A DNA stretch of 25,962 nt from Caldicoprobacter guelmensis (lineage in GTDB: Bacteria; Bacillota; Clostridia; Caldicoprobacterales; Caldicoprobacteraceae): the NCBI RefSeq assembly GCF_016908415.1, contig NZ_JAFBDW010000011.1:1-25962 (forward strand), in the 5' to 3' direction. Within the stretch, counting starts at the first letter, position 1, and every line of letters begins with the position of its first letter. Positions 6,966 through 14,921 of the stretch are shown here, piece by piece. Below the pieces are notes generated by a model, which saw nothing but the letters and a program-made list of their open reading frames with translations, searched no databases and was not told where the DNA came from. A program made the translations under genes and the position numbers.

Positions 6966-9602
6966 ATGTATCGCAGAATTTTGGCACTGCTTGTTGGACT
7001 AGCTGTAGGAATTTTCTTTATAGGGACTGTACCTGTGGCCCAGGGGGATACCGATTACAGCATTGTTCGTGTGCGGCTAGCTTCCATGGGAAATCCTGTC
7101 AGCGTGAAGGTTAGGGTTAATGGGAATTACAGCATACCCGAGAATAAGGATATTTATCTTGAGAGGGGAAAGGAGTACGAGATAGCCATACAGGATGGGA
7201 ACCTGGTACTCAGAGGAGAAAGTCAGGTTTATACATTGGGATCTAGCTTTACTTTTAAGCAGCACAAAGGTGGAGACTCGGATGCACTGGGCGTGCTTAA
7301 TCCATCATATGGGTGGACTAATTACAAAGGCGATATGGTGGTGAGCTTAGAGGGAGGGTATATCAGGCTTACCAATCATGTATACCTTGAAACCTATTTG
7401 TATGGCGTTGTGCCCTATGAGATGAATAATATATGGCCTTTAGAAGCCCTTAAAGCTCAGGCTGTAGCTGCGCGTACATATGCTGTGCGATGCAAAAAAT
7501 CTGCTTCAGCACCTTATGATGTTGTTGACACGCAGGCTGACCAAGTATACAGAGGCTATAATCCTAATTTTGGAAATTGCATAAGAGCAGTAGATGAAAC
7601 TTCCAGGATGATACTCAAGTATAATGGAAATTTTTTAACGACATACTATTCGTCTAGCAATGGAGGATGGATAGAAGCAGGATATGAGGTCTTTTCAAGC
7701 GTGCCAAAAGGGTTTGTGCCTCTTTCGGCTAAGCAAGACCCTTATGACCCTAAGAGTCAATGGAGTTTTAATATTTATAAAACGCAGATAGATGTAAACA
7801 ATATCGATTTAGCCAATCCTAACAGTTGGTGGGATTCTATCGTTGAGAAGGATATAAGCAGTTATAAAAGTTTTATAGATGGCTTGAAGGAGAAAATCAA
7901 AAAAAGCACAGGTGCTTTAGATGTTAAAATTGTGAGTATAGATGAAATTCTGTTTGAGGGGGAGACTGAAGGTAAGAGGAAGAAAGAAGTCAATTTTAAA
8001 CTTTCATTTTTTTCAAAAGGTATGGATGGTTATGTTATGGATGAACAGGGCAAGATAAAGCTTGAGACAGCAGATGTGAGAATGCAGACCAAGGATATGA
8101 GGTCTTTGATAGGAACTTCTATAATGAGGAGCTTATATATAACAGGGCTTGAGTTAAGAAATGTGGAAAAACCTGGGCGAGAATATTATGTCATATGGGG
8201 TTTGGGATTTGGTCATGGCGTTGGTATGAGTCAATTTGGTGCCAAGGCTATGGCAGAGCAAAATAAGAGTTATAAAGAAATTTTAAACTTCTATTATCCA
8301 GAAGCCTCAATTGAAGTTATTAATATTTCTCCTCCTACCCTTTCGGATATGCCATCAAGGGGTGGTGAGAGGCAGGACCCCCAACCTTCGAACAGCGGAA
8401 ATAATGGTCAACAGCCTTCCAATGGCGGTGGGAACGAGCAATCCCGGGCTATATATGGTACTGTCAAGGTAACCACATCCTTAAATATAAGGCAGGGGCC
8501 TGGTACACAATACAAGCGCATAGGAGGGTTGGCGCCCAACACTCGTGTACAAATATTGCGCGAAGTAGGGGATTGGTATGAGGTAAAGGCAGGCAACCTC
8601 CAGGGCTATGTTCATAGGGATTATGTTATACTAGAGAACGCACAGCAGCCATCAGGTTCCTCGTCAGGAGGCGATCAAGGACAGCAACCGCCTGTTGATC
8701 CACCTGTGCCTCCAAATAATGAAAGAAAATACGCTGTTGTAACTGCCAGTACATTGAACGTGCGTAGTGGCCCCAGCACAAAAAATCATAAGATAGGGAT
8801 GGTAGTCAAAGGGAATAAGCTGATCGTGCTAGAAAAATCCGGGGAATGGTATAAGATAGAGTACAATGGCCTTATAGGGTATGTACACGGCGATTATATA
8901 AGGCTGGAAAGCTCAAGTGCTCAACTTCCAAGTGAGGGCAGTGCACTCCCTAGTAGCAATAACGGTAATGTGATAGCGCAAGGAACGGTGACAACTACTA
9001 CTCTTAATGTTCGTTCGGGAGCAGGAACAGGTTTTAGTGTGATTGGAAAACTTACCAGAAATGCAAAGGTGGATATTTTGGAGAAAGCAGGTGCTTGGTA
9101 CAAAATCAAATATGGCAGTACGGTCGGATATGTTCATGGGGATTATATAGAGCTGATTTCCGGAGATGTAGCTTCTAGAGGGGCACAGCAAATTTCTACT
9201 GGGATTGTTACTGTCAATGGACTGAATGTGCGGTCAGGTCCGGGGACAAACTATAATAGGATTGGCTTTTTAAATCGTAACAGCCAGGTGACTATTTTGG
9301 GTCAGAGCGGCGTGTGGTATAAAATAAAATTTGGTAATACGACAGGGTACGTGCATAGCGCTTATGTAAAGGTTTCAAATGCTGTAACTTCTCGAGAAGG
9401 CGATGATAGACGCTTCCCAAATACTGCATTAGTGACAGCTACATGGCTCAACGTAAGGACTGGTCCAGGTATTAATTATGCTAAAATTGGTGTTATAAAG
9501 ATAAATTCAAGGGTAACCATTCTTCAAAAGGAGGGTTCTTGGTATAAGGTCAGTTATGGTACTCTAACAGGGTATGTTTCGGGGGATTATCTCAAGTTTT
9601 AA
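6966..9602 (+). CDS. Secreted SpoIID/LytB-domain protein with five SH3b repeats
   Basis: An exported cell-wall protein, 878 aa from the ATG at 6966. SpoIID-type domains are lytic transglycosylases acting on peptidoglycan without stem peptides. Seen: a signal peptide (about 1-27), SpoIID core with VPYEM (candidate catalytic Glu152), the helix LEALKAQAVAARTYA and a C-terminal HGVGMSQFGAKAMAE. A Ser/Gly/Gln/Pro linker leads to five SH3b repeats (nt about 8455-8635, 8725-8905, 8977-9155, 9196-9372, 9418-9600), each with LNVR or LNIR and GYV. Repeats like these usually bind the wall. GGGAGTGA 7 bases before 6966 decides the start; ATG 6930 lacks a site. It is unlikely to be canonical SpoIID, which is shorter and has no SH3b array. 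Confidence 0.88.
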   Translation: MYRRILALLVGLAVGIFFIGTVPVAQGDTDYSIVRVRLASMGNPVSVKVRVNGNYSIPENKDIYLERGKEYEIAIQDGNLVLRGESQVYTLGSSFTFKQHKGGDSDALGVLNPSYGWTNYKGDMVVSLEGGYIRLTNHVYLETYLYGVVPYEMNNIWPLEALKAQAVAARTYAVRCKKSASAPYDVVDTQADQVYRGYNPNFGNCIRAVDETSRMILKYNGNFLTTYYSSSNGGWIEAGYEVFSSVPKGFVPLSAKQDPYDPKSQWSFNIYKTQIDVNNIDLANPNSWWDSIVEKDISSYKSFIDGLKEKIKKSTGALDVKIVSIDEILFEGETEGKRKKEVNFKLSFFSKGMDGYVMDEQGKIKLETADVRMQTKDMRSLIGTSIMRSLYITGLELRNVEKPGREYYVIWGLGFGHGVGMSQFGAKAMAEQNKSYKEILNFYYPEASIEVINISPPTLSDMPSRGGERQDPQPSNSGNNGQQPSNGGGNEQSRAIYGTVKVTTSLNIRQGPGTQYKRIGGLAPNTRVQILREVGDWYEVKAGNLQGYVHRDYVILENAQQPSGSSSGGDQGQQPPVDPPVPPNNERKYAVVTASTLNVRSGPSTKNHKIGMVVKGNKLIVLEKSGEWYKIEYNGLIGYVHGDYIRLESSSAQLPSEGSALPSSNNGNVIAQGTVTTTTLNVRSGAGTGFSVIGKLTRNAKVDILEKAGAWYKIKYGSTVGYVHGDYIELISGDVASRGAQQISTGIVTVNGLNVRSGPGTNYNRIGFLNRNSQVTILGQSGVWYKIKFGNTTGYVHSAYVKVSNAVTSREGDDRRFPNTALVTATWLNVRTGPGINYAKIGVIKINSRVTILQKEGSWYKVSYGTLTGYVSGDYLKF

Positions 9603-9625
9603 GGTATGAGGCTTTATAAGCTAAA

Positions 9626-9660
9626 AAAGCGCGGGATTTTGTTTCCGCGCTTTCTTTTTT
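9626..9660. terminator. Bidirectional terminator between convergent genes
   Basis: A 9-bp stem AAAGCGCGG (9626-9634) / CCGCGCTTT (9645-9653) with a 10-base loop. T-rich sequence follows on the plus strand, and six A bases (9623-9628) serve as the T-run on the minus strand. It ends the SpoIID-like gene and the LCP gene from opposite sides. Confidence 0.88.
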
Positions 9661-10703
9661 TACTCGATATCGGCATAATCATTGCCGATGTCCTGGCTGT
9701 TTGTACCATCGCCATAGATGAAATCATGGAGAAGCGCTTTATTCTTTTCCAGATCCGGTACCAGCACAGCCATGCCGTCTATATACTGAGATTTAAAAGT
9801 GCCATCAGCAGGTATTCTATATTGCAATATATCTTTATTTTTAAACCCTAAGACCGATATCCCTAAGCTCAGTATTTCTGTCTTTGGTAGGTTTGTCTCT
9901 ACATAAGGTAGCGTAGCACTTATCAGACCCGGTAATTTTAGAGGGCTTAAATTTTTTGCCTTTTTGAATAATTCTATCAATACCCGTCTTTGTCTTTCGG
10001 TTCTCTCAAAGTCAGCATTTCCCACTTTTCGCACTCGAGCGTAGGCAACCGCTTGTCTACCGTTTAATGTTTGCAAGCCGGGCTGTGTCAGCATGGGAAC
10101 AGGCTTGGTATTCTTGTTTAAGCTATTGAGCTCTGCTATGCAGGAGTTGATATAAGGGATCTCCTGTTTTTTTACATCTATTGGTATTCCGCCTACCTGG
10201 TCGATGATCTTTTCCAGGCCAAAAAAGTCCACTGTAACATAATAGCGTATATCTAAGTCAAAGTTGGTGTTTACGGTTTTAATGGCAAGGGCAGGACCGC
10301 CAAAGATGTAAGCCGTATTTATCCTGTTTTTGCTTTTACCGGGGATGGGTAGGTACATATCGCGCATTAGAGAAGTAAGCTTAATAACCTGGTTTTTCTT
10401 GTCAATGGTAGCAATCATTATTGTGTCCGAGCGCGATATTTGATCTTTTTCTCTTGTATCCAAACCAAACAATAGTATATTAATTACCCCGGTTTCGCTT
10501 GCTTTAGGAGCCGTTTCAGAGATCCCCAAATCTTCCGGAGTCAATTTTTCTGGGGAATTTGGTGAATTGGAAGAGTTTGATGAGTCCGAAGAATCTACCA
10601 AAGAGTTACCTTCAATTTGCTCAAGCAATATATAGATATAAGTAGCCGAGGCTATTAGCAAAACGAGCAATATAGATAATGCAGCTATAAAAAATTTTCT
10701 CAT
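9660..10703 (-). CDS. LytR-CpsA-Psr (LCP) family cell-wall glycopolymer ligase
   Basis: LCP enzymes transfer undecaprenyl-linked teichoic acid or polysaccharide onto peptidoglycan at the outer membrane face. 347 aa. Seen: a short basic N terminus and one membrane anchor (about 5-28), a low-complexity Asp/Ser/Asn/Pro linker (about 35-52), then the LCP domain with ILLFGLD, RSDTIM, the SLMRDMYLPI segment carrying the conserved Arg-Asp, and QTLNGRQAVAYARVR ... FERTERQRR with the Arg residues that bind the lipid pyrophosphate. The ribosome site GGGGG precedes ATG 10703. It converges on the SpoIID-like wall gene across a shared terminator. No polymer-synthesis genes are nearby, so the substrate is open. 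Confidence 0.93.
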   Translation of the reverse strand: MRKFFIAALSILLVLLIASATYIYILLEQIEGNSLVDSSDSSNSSNSPNSPEKLTPEDLGISETAPKASETGVINILLFGLDTREKDQISRSDTIMIATIDKKNQVIKLTSLMRDMYLPIPGKSKNRINTAYIFGGPALAIKTVNTNFDLDIRYYVTVDFFGLEKIIDQVGGIPIDVKKQEIPYINSCIAELNSLNKNTKPVPMLTQPGLQTLNGRQAVAYARVRKVGNADFERTERQRRVLIELFKKAKNLSPLKLPGLISATLPYVETNLPKTEILSLGISVLGFKNKDILQYRIPADGTFKSQYIDGMAVLVPDLEKNKALLHDFIYGDGTNSQDIGNDYADIE

Positions 10704-10742
10704 TTAAATACCCCCATTGAGCTTATTTGTATAGCATCTAAC

Positions 10743-10771
10743 ATTATTCTACAAATTGTTTTACAAGTCAA
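10743..10771 (-). promoter_or_regulatory. Sigma-A-type promoter of the LCP gene
   Basis: On the minus strand TTGACT (10766-10771), 17-base spacer, AATAAT (10743-10748), about 40 bases upstream of the ATG. The rest of 10704-10952 is AT-rich. I see TATAAT-like boxes for the divergent ccdA (for example 10872-10877) but no convincing -35. Confidence 0.6.
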
Positions 10772-10952
10772 TATTGAACCGTAAAATTTAAGAATTTATT
10801 AAAAAACTATAATACCGTAAATAAATGTGCTGGTGTGTTATACTTAAAAATGTAAACGAAAAGCTATATCGTATAATTTTAATATAAAAATAACATAATG
10901 TTTTAAATTGAGATAAAAGGATATTAATAAAATAAAACGAGGGGGAGTGTGG

Positions 10953-11639
10953 GTGAAAGATTTGGCTTTTGTTTCTATGGTTTTTGTAGAAGGGGTGGCG
11001 TCATTTTTGTCCCCGTGCGTTTTGCCCCTTATTCCAGTATACCTGGCTTATTTGACGGGACAAAGCATTGAAAATCTATTTAAAGAGCCTTCTAAAGCCT
11101 ACTATAAAGGCGTGTTAAATGCTTTTTTGTTTGTAGCAGGCTTTTCTATTGTGTTCATCAGCATGGGTGCTGTGGCAAGCTCCTTTGGACGATTTTTGGT
11201 AGAGTACAGGGATGTTATACGGAGGATAAGCGGGGTGCTAATTGTGCTTTTTGGCTTGTTCCATGTAGGGCTTATCCCTATTCCCTTTTTGAATTATGAA
11301 AAAAGATTTAATATCGGCATCGGTGGCCCGGGGTTTGTTACTTCGATACTCATGGGTATGGGGTTTGGTTTTGGATGGACGCCGTGTGTAGGTCCAATGC
11401 TTGCATCCGCGCTTGTCATGGCCAGCCAGGCCCACACGATTGGAGAGGGAATAGGTTTGTTAGCAATTTATAGCCTAGGATTGGGATTGCCTTTTATGGT
11501 ATTAGCGTTGGGGATACGGGTGCTATGGAAGCCCGTCAAGAAGGTATATAAATACATGGATGTAATACGCTGGATTAGTGGAGGACTCCTCATCATAATA
11601 GGGTTATTAATATTTTTTAACAGATTAGCCTTCTTTTAA
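10953..11639 (+). CDS. ccdA: CcdA thiol-disulfide electron transporter
   Basis: Carries reducing equivalents from cytoplasmic thioredoxin across the membrane to extracytoplasmic thioredoxin-like proteins, for cytochrome c maturation or, in Bacillus, spore cortex formation. About 228 aa with six hydrophobic segments. Seen: SFLSPCVLPLIP in helix 1 and GWTPCVGPMLA in helix 4, whose cysteines (Cys22 and Cys145) are the redox pair. An in-frame GTG at 10947 abuts the ribosome site GAGGGGG (10939-10945), while the GTG at 10953 has a 7-base spacing and is preferred. The gene ends 12 bases before the thioredoxin-like lipoprotein, its likely partner. No cytochrome c gene is in the window. Confidence 0.93.
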   Translation: MKDLAFVSMVFVEGVASFLSPCVLPLIPVYLAYLTGQSIENLFKEPSKAYYKGVLNAFLFVAGFSIVFISMGAVASSFGRFLVEYRDVIRRISGVLIVLFGLFHVGLIPIPFLNYEKRFNIGIGGPGFVTSILMGMGFGFGWTPCVGPMLASALVMASQAHTIGEGIGLLAIYSLGLGLPFMVLALGIRVLWKPVKKVYKYMDVIRWISGGLLIIIGLLIFFNRLAFF

Positions 11640-11651
11640 GAAAGGGATGGT

Positions 11652-12329
11652 TTGAAAGCTATGGGTAAGATTGTTAAAGCTTTTGTCTTTTTGCTGGTAT
11701 TTGGAGTGTTTATAAGTGGATGTGAAACATCAAAAGAGGTACCTCGTGAGATGCCAAAAAGCCAAACTCCTGGATCTCTGAATAAGAGAGATGAGGAGCT
11801 TAGACAGGATAATGGTCAGGAAAGGGTGTCACTCCAGGATATTTTGAAGGAAGAATACGGCTTTTACGAGATAAATAAGCCTATGGAAGATTTTGAAGTT
11901 GAAGATTTAAACGGCAACAAAGTGAAGCTATCGGATTATAAAGGGAAAATCATATTTCTGAATTTTTGGGCTACTTGGTGTCCACCCTGCCAGGCCGAAA
12001 TGCCTCATATGGAGGAATTCTATGCAAAATACAAGGATGAGGATGTGGTCGTTTTGGCAGTGAACTCAACTTCTGTAGAGCTTAGAGGTGGAACTGACGA
12101 TAAAGCCGCCGAAAAAAAGGTTAAAGATTTTATTAAGAAATATGGCTATACTTTCCCTGTATTGCTAGATAGGGATGATGAGGGTTGGCGGATTTATTAT
12201 CAAGCTGGAGTACCCGCCAATTATATTATTGACAAAGAAGGGATTGTTCGCTATCTTAAGATAGGAGCTTTTTCGGGTCAACAAGAAATGGAGCTTGCCG
12301 TTAAGGCAATAAGGACAATGGAAAGATGA
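11652..12329 (+). CDS. TlpA/ResA-like thioredoxin lipoprotein
   Basis: An extracytoplasmic thiol-disulfide oxidoreductase anchored by lipid. 225 aa. Seen: a hydrophobic leader with lipobox ISGC (Cys24), a charged linker to about 75, then a thioredoxin/AhpC-TSA domain with FLNFWATWCPPCQAEMP (redox Cys110 and Cys113) and the cis-proline region VPANYIIDKEG near the C terminus. The TTG at 11652 has an AGGGATGG site 5 bases away; ATG 11661 is an alternative and leaves the lipobox intact. It directly follows ccdA, which should keep it reduced. ResA, StoA and TlpA subtypes cannot be separated here. Confidence 0.9.
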   Translation: MKAMGKIVKAFVFLLVFGVFISGCETSKEVPREMPKSQTPGSLNKRDEELRQDNGQERVSLQDILKEEYGFYEINKPMEDFEVEDLNGNKVKLSDYKGKIIFLNFWATWCPPCQAEMPHMEEFYAKYKDEDVVVLAVNSTSVELRGGTDDKAAEKKVKDFIKKYGYTFPVLLDRDDEGWRIYYQAGVPANYIIDKEGIVRYLKIGAFSGQQEMELAVKAIRTMER

Positions 12330-12364
12330 CAATTTTTATACCACTTGGGTAAGGGGCGATTGTT

Positions 12365-13204
12365 TTGCCGACTACAGGTACGCTCTATATCTGTGCAACG
12401 CCGATAGGAAATTTAGAGGATATAACTTTAAGAGCTCTCCGTATTCTCAGGGAAGTGGATTATATCGCCGCTGAGGATACCAGGCATACTTTGAAGCTTT
12501 TGAACCACTATGGCATTTCAAAGCCGCTTATAAGTTATCATGAGCACAATCAGCGAGAAAGTGGGGAGAAGATAATTGAGCTCCTCATGGGGGGCTATAG
12601 TGTAGCTCTGGTATCTGATTCGGGTATGCCGGGCATATCTGATCCAGGAATACCTCTGGTTTGCCTAGCCAGAGAAAAGGGTATACCTGTAACGGTTTTG
12701 CCTGGTCCTTCAGCATCTATTACAGCGCTGGTACTGTCGGGGATGGATACCAGCCGTTTTGTTTTTGAGGGGTTTTTACCACGGGGAAAAAAGGATAGGG
12801 AAATAAGGCTGGAAGAGTTAAAAAGGGAACAGCGCACTGTGATTTTGTATGAAGCGCCCCACAGGCTGGTTACCACTCTAAAGGATATGCTTGATAAGCT
12901 AGGCAACAGAAAGATTGCTGTGGTGAGAGAGCTGACAAAAATTCATGAAGAGGTTCTTATTTCAAATCTAGAACATATGCTACAGCATTTTAAGGAGTAT
13001 CCTCCTAAAGGTGAAATAGTGCTAATTTTAGAGGGATGTGTGTGTCAGGATGTACAAGACAACGAGTGGGAGCATATATCCGTGCAGGAGCATATAAGAC
13101 AGTATATGGCTCAGGGCTTTAATAAAAAGGAAGCGATAAAACTGGTGGCTAAAGCGCGTGGTTTGCCGAAAAACGAGGTATATAAACATTCTCTAGACGT
13201 GTAA
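12365..13204 (+). CDS. rsmI: 16S rRNA (cytidine1402-2'-O)-methyltransferase
   Basis: Methylates the ribose of C1402 in 16S rRNA near the P site, using S-adenosylmethionine. 279 aa, normal length. Seen: GTLYICATPIGNLEDIT (5-21), AAEDTRHT (36-42), SDSGMPGISDPG (85-95 region) and VLPGPSA (111-117), all SAM-binding landmarks of the tetrapyrrole-methylase fold. Translation begins at TTG 12365 behind AAGGGGCG. It precedes a convergent abrB, the same arrangement as yabC-abrB in B. subtilis. No terminator of its own is visible on the plus strand. Confidence 0.95.
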   Translation: MPTTGTLYICATPIGNLEDITLRALRILREVDYIAAEDTRHTLKLLNHYGISKPLISYHEHNQRESGEKIIELLMGGYSVALVSDSGMPGISDPGIPLVCLAREKGIPVTVLPGPSASITALVLSGMDTSRFVFEGFLPRGKKDREIRLEELKREQRTVILYEAPHRLVTTLKDMLDKLGNRKIAVVRELTKIHEEVLISNLEHMLQHFKEYPPKGEIVLILEGCVCQDVQDNEWEHISVQEHIRQYMAQGFNKKEAIKLVAKARGLPKNEVYKHSLDV

Positions 13205-13220
13205 ATTTTATTTGTCATCG

Positions 13221-13282
13221 GAAAAAAAACAGTGCCTGGGAAAGGCATCATTCAGAGAGTTTGCGCAGCTCAGCCAGGCACT
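13221..13282 (-). terminator. Terminator of abrB with two competing stems
   Basis: On the minus strand AGTGCCTGG (13282-13274), inside the abrB coding region, can pair perfectly with CCAGGCACT (13239-13231), which is followed by eight T bases. The downstream arm can instead pair with the nearer TGCCT just after the stop, giving a short 5-bp stem. Either form would end abrB transcription. Confidence 0.65.
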
Positions 13283-13496
13283 CTTTGCATATGTTCTTGC
13301 CCTTGTAAGTTTGTATATCTTTTGCACTATCACAAAAAATGCAGGCAGGTTCATATTTCTTCAATATAATGTGTTCATCGTCTACGTAAATCTCTAAGGC
13401 GTCTTTTTTGTCTATGCCCAGAGTCCTACGCAGCTCAATGGGCAATACAACTCTTCCCAATTCGTCCACTTTTCTCACAATACCCGTGGATTTCAT
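13248..13496 (-). CDS. abrB: AbrB-family transition-state regulator with CxxC pair
   Basis: A DNA-binding regulator, 82 aa. The N-terminal swapped-hairpin domain MKSTGIVRKVDELGRVVLPI with ELRRTLGI is the AbrB/MazE fold that represses stationary-phase genes in Bacillus. The C-terminal half differs from Bacillus AbrB: Cys52xxCys55 and Cys70xxCys73 suggest a zinc knuckle, a pattern I associate with clostridial homologues. The ribosome site AGGGAGGAGGGG precedes the ATG. The gene converges on rsmI and diverges from spmA. Its promoter carries a 9-base tandem repeat that could serve autoregulation (inference). Confidence 0.93.
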   Translation of the reverse strand: MKSTGIVRKVDELGRVVLPIELRRTLGIDKKDALEIYVDDEHIILKKYEPACIFCDSAKDIQTYKGKNICKECLAELRKLSE

Positions 13497-13543
13497 ACCA
13501 TCCCCTCCTCCCTAAACAAAATTCGACAACAACCACATAATTC

Positions 13544-13572
13544 ATATTACCAATAATACCAATAAAAGTCAA
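13544..13572 (-). promoter_or_regulatory. abrB promoter with tandem repeat between the boxes
   Basis: On the minus strand TTGACT (13567-13572), 17-base spacer, TAATAT (13544-13549). The spacer and -10 edge are made of two exact tandem copies of TACCAATAA (plus strand 13548-13565). Confidence 0.6.
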
Positions 13573-13606
13573 TAGGTTTGCTGTAAAAAATATGAAAAAT
13601 ATAATG

Positions 13607-13635
13607 TTATATTGTTGAAGGCAGTATCATATGAA
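13607..13635 (+). promoter_or_regulatory. Possible sigma-E-like promoter of spmA
   Basis: TTATATT (13607-13613) and CATATGAA (13628-13635), 14 bases apart, resemble the mother-cell sigma-E boxes KMATATT and CATACAAT in 6 of 7 and 5 of 8 positions. A TATAAT at 13600-13605 lacks a good -35. In B. subtilis spmAB belongs to the sigma-E regulon. Tentative. Confidence 0.35.
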
Positions 13636-13669
13636 TAAACAAAAAACGCTGCTTGAAAGGTGAAGCATT

Positions 13670-14245
13670 ATGGTCAATGTTATCTGGATACTCTTCATTT
13701 TGATAGGACTGGTAATAGCCGTATTCAACGGAAAGGTAGCTGAGGTTACGCAGGCAGCTTTGGATAATGCTAAATACGCGGTGGAGTTATGTTTTGGATT
13801 GATAGGCGTCTATGCCTTATGGCTAGGCCTTATGAGGGTAGCAGAAGAGGCCGGGTTGGTCAATAAAATCTCAAAGAAGATGCAGGGTATGATGCGATTT
13901 TTATTTACCGATGTGCCAGCCAGGCATCCGGCTATAGGAGCCATGACCATGAATATCATTGCCAATATGCTGGGGTTGGGAAATGCGGCTACTCCTTTGG
14001 GGATAAAGGCTATGAAGGAGCTTCAAGACCTCAATCCTCATAAGGAAGAGGCAACTGACGCCATGTGTATGTTTTTAATTATAAATACATCGTCTGTTCA
14101 GCTCATACCAACTACAGTGGTGGCTTTGCGTAGTGCTGCGGGTTCCAGCAATCCAACTGAGATTATAGGTACTGCATTTATAGCTACTGTCTGCTCAACA
14201 ATGGCTGGAATTATAGCTGCCAAAGTGCTACAGAGATATTATTGA
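13670..14245 (+). CDS. spmA: Spore maturation protein A
   Basis: An integral membrane protein needed, with SpmB, for spore core dehydration in Bacillus. 191 aa. Seen: several hydrophobic helices, the nucleoside-recognition/Gate-type core, and the conserved stretch IANMLGLGNAATPLGIKAM with an Asn/Gly-rich turn. The ATG at 13670 follows GAAAGGTGA. spmB begins 22 bases after the stop, so the pair is one unit. The B. subtilis partner dacB is not present upstream. The transported or sensed molecule is unknown for the family. Confidence 0.94.
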   Translation: MVNVIWILFILIGLVIAVFNGKVAEVTQAALDNAKYAVELCFGLIGVYALWLGLMRVAEEAGLVNKISKKMQGMMRFLFTDVPARHPAIGAMTMNIIANMLGLGNAATPLGIKAMKELQDLNPHKEEATDAMCMFLIINTSSVQLIPTTVVALRSAAGSSNPTEIIGTAFIATVCSTMAGIIAAKVLQRYY

Positions 14246-14267
14246 AAAGTGAGGGTATAAGTGAAAG

Positions 14268-14804
14268 ATGGCAAATATCATGGATATAATATCTTCTTTT
14301 GCAATTCCTGCTTTTATATTTATTGTGTTGGTATATGGGCATTTAAAGGGCGTAAATGTATATGAATCGTTTGTAGAAGGAGCCAAAGAGGGGTTTACTA
14401 CTGCTGTCAAGGTGTTACCATATATGGTTGCCATGTTTGTGGCAATAGGCATTTTCAGAGCCTCTGGGAGTATGGGTATTCTTGTAAGCTTTATAAGCCC
14501 TGTTACTGAGCTTTTGGGTGTCCCAGCACAGATACTTCCTCTTGTAATCATGCGCCCTATATCGGGTATAGCTTCAACTGGAATATTGGCTGAGATATTT
14601 AAGGTATATGGTCCAGATTCGTTTATTGGCCGTGTAGCCTCTACCGTCATGGGTTCTACTGAAACCATATTTTATACCCTTTCAATTTATTTTGGGGCTG
14701 TGGGTATAAAAAAAATTCGATATACTCTCTGGGCTGCTTTATTGGCTGAAATAGTAGGCCTTATCGCTTCCGTTGTGGTATGCACTATAGTGTTTGGTAG
14801 ATAA
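14268..14804 (+). CDS. spmB: Spore maturation protein B
   Basis: Membrane partner of SpmA in spore maturation. 178 aa, normal length, with about five hydrophobic segments. Seen: the Gate-domain landmarks FVEGAKEGF, VMRPISGIASTG-type segment and STVMGSTETIFYTLSIYFG, typical of SpmB. The ATG follows a GTGAGGGT/GTGAAAG region. No clear terminator follows; comB has its own promoter-like boxes 33 bases downstream, but readthrough is possible. Confidence 0.94.
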   Translation: MANIMDIISSFAIPAFIFIVLVYGHLKGVNVYESFVEGAKEGFTTAVKVLPYMVAMFVAIGIFRASGSMGILVSFISPVTELLGVPAQILPLVIMRPISGIASTGILAEIFKVYGPDSFIGRVASTVMGSTETIFYTLSIYFGAVGIKKIRYTLWAALLAEIVGLIASVVVCTIVFGR

Positions 14805-14836
14805 ACTAATTTTTGTAAAATTTGTCTAAATGGAAG

Positions 14837-14866
14837 TTGACAAATAAAGCCTTTTAGCCTTAAAAT
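14837..14866 (+). promoter_or_regulatory. Sigma-A-type promoter of comB
   Basis: TTGACA (14837-14842), 18-base spacer, TAAAAT (14861-14866). It gives comB its own start site, separate from spmAB. Confidence 0.6.
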
Positions 14867-14921
14867 CAATTCATGAGATGGTATCAAATTCTATTTTGAT
14901 CGGAGGGTATCAGGGTTACTT

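Noticed and set aside
9606..9851. Open frame of 81 codons on the plus strand after the SpoIID-like gene.
   Set aside because: It runs through the terminator and antisense to the LCP gene, with no ribosome site and no protein resemblance.
13212..13397. Open frame of 61 codons on the plus strand over abrB.
   Set aside because: It is antisense to the clear AbrB gene and begins in its terminator.
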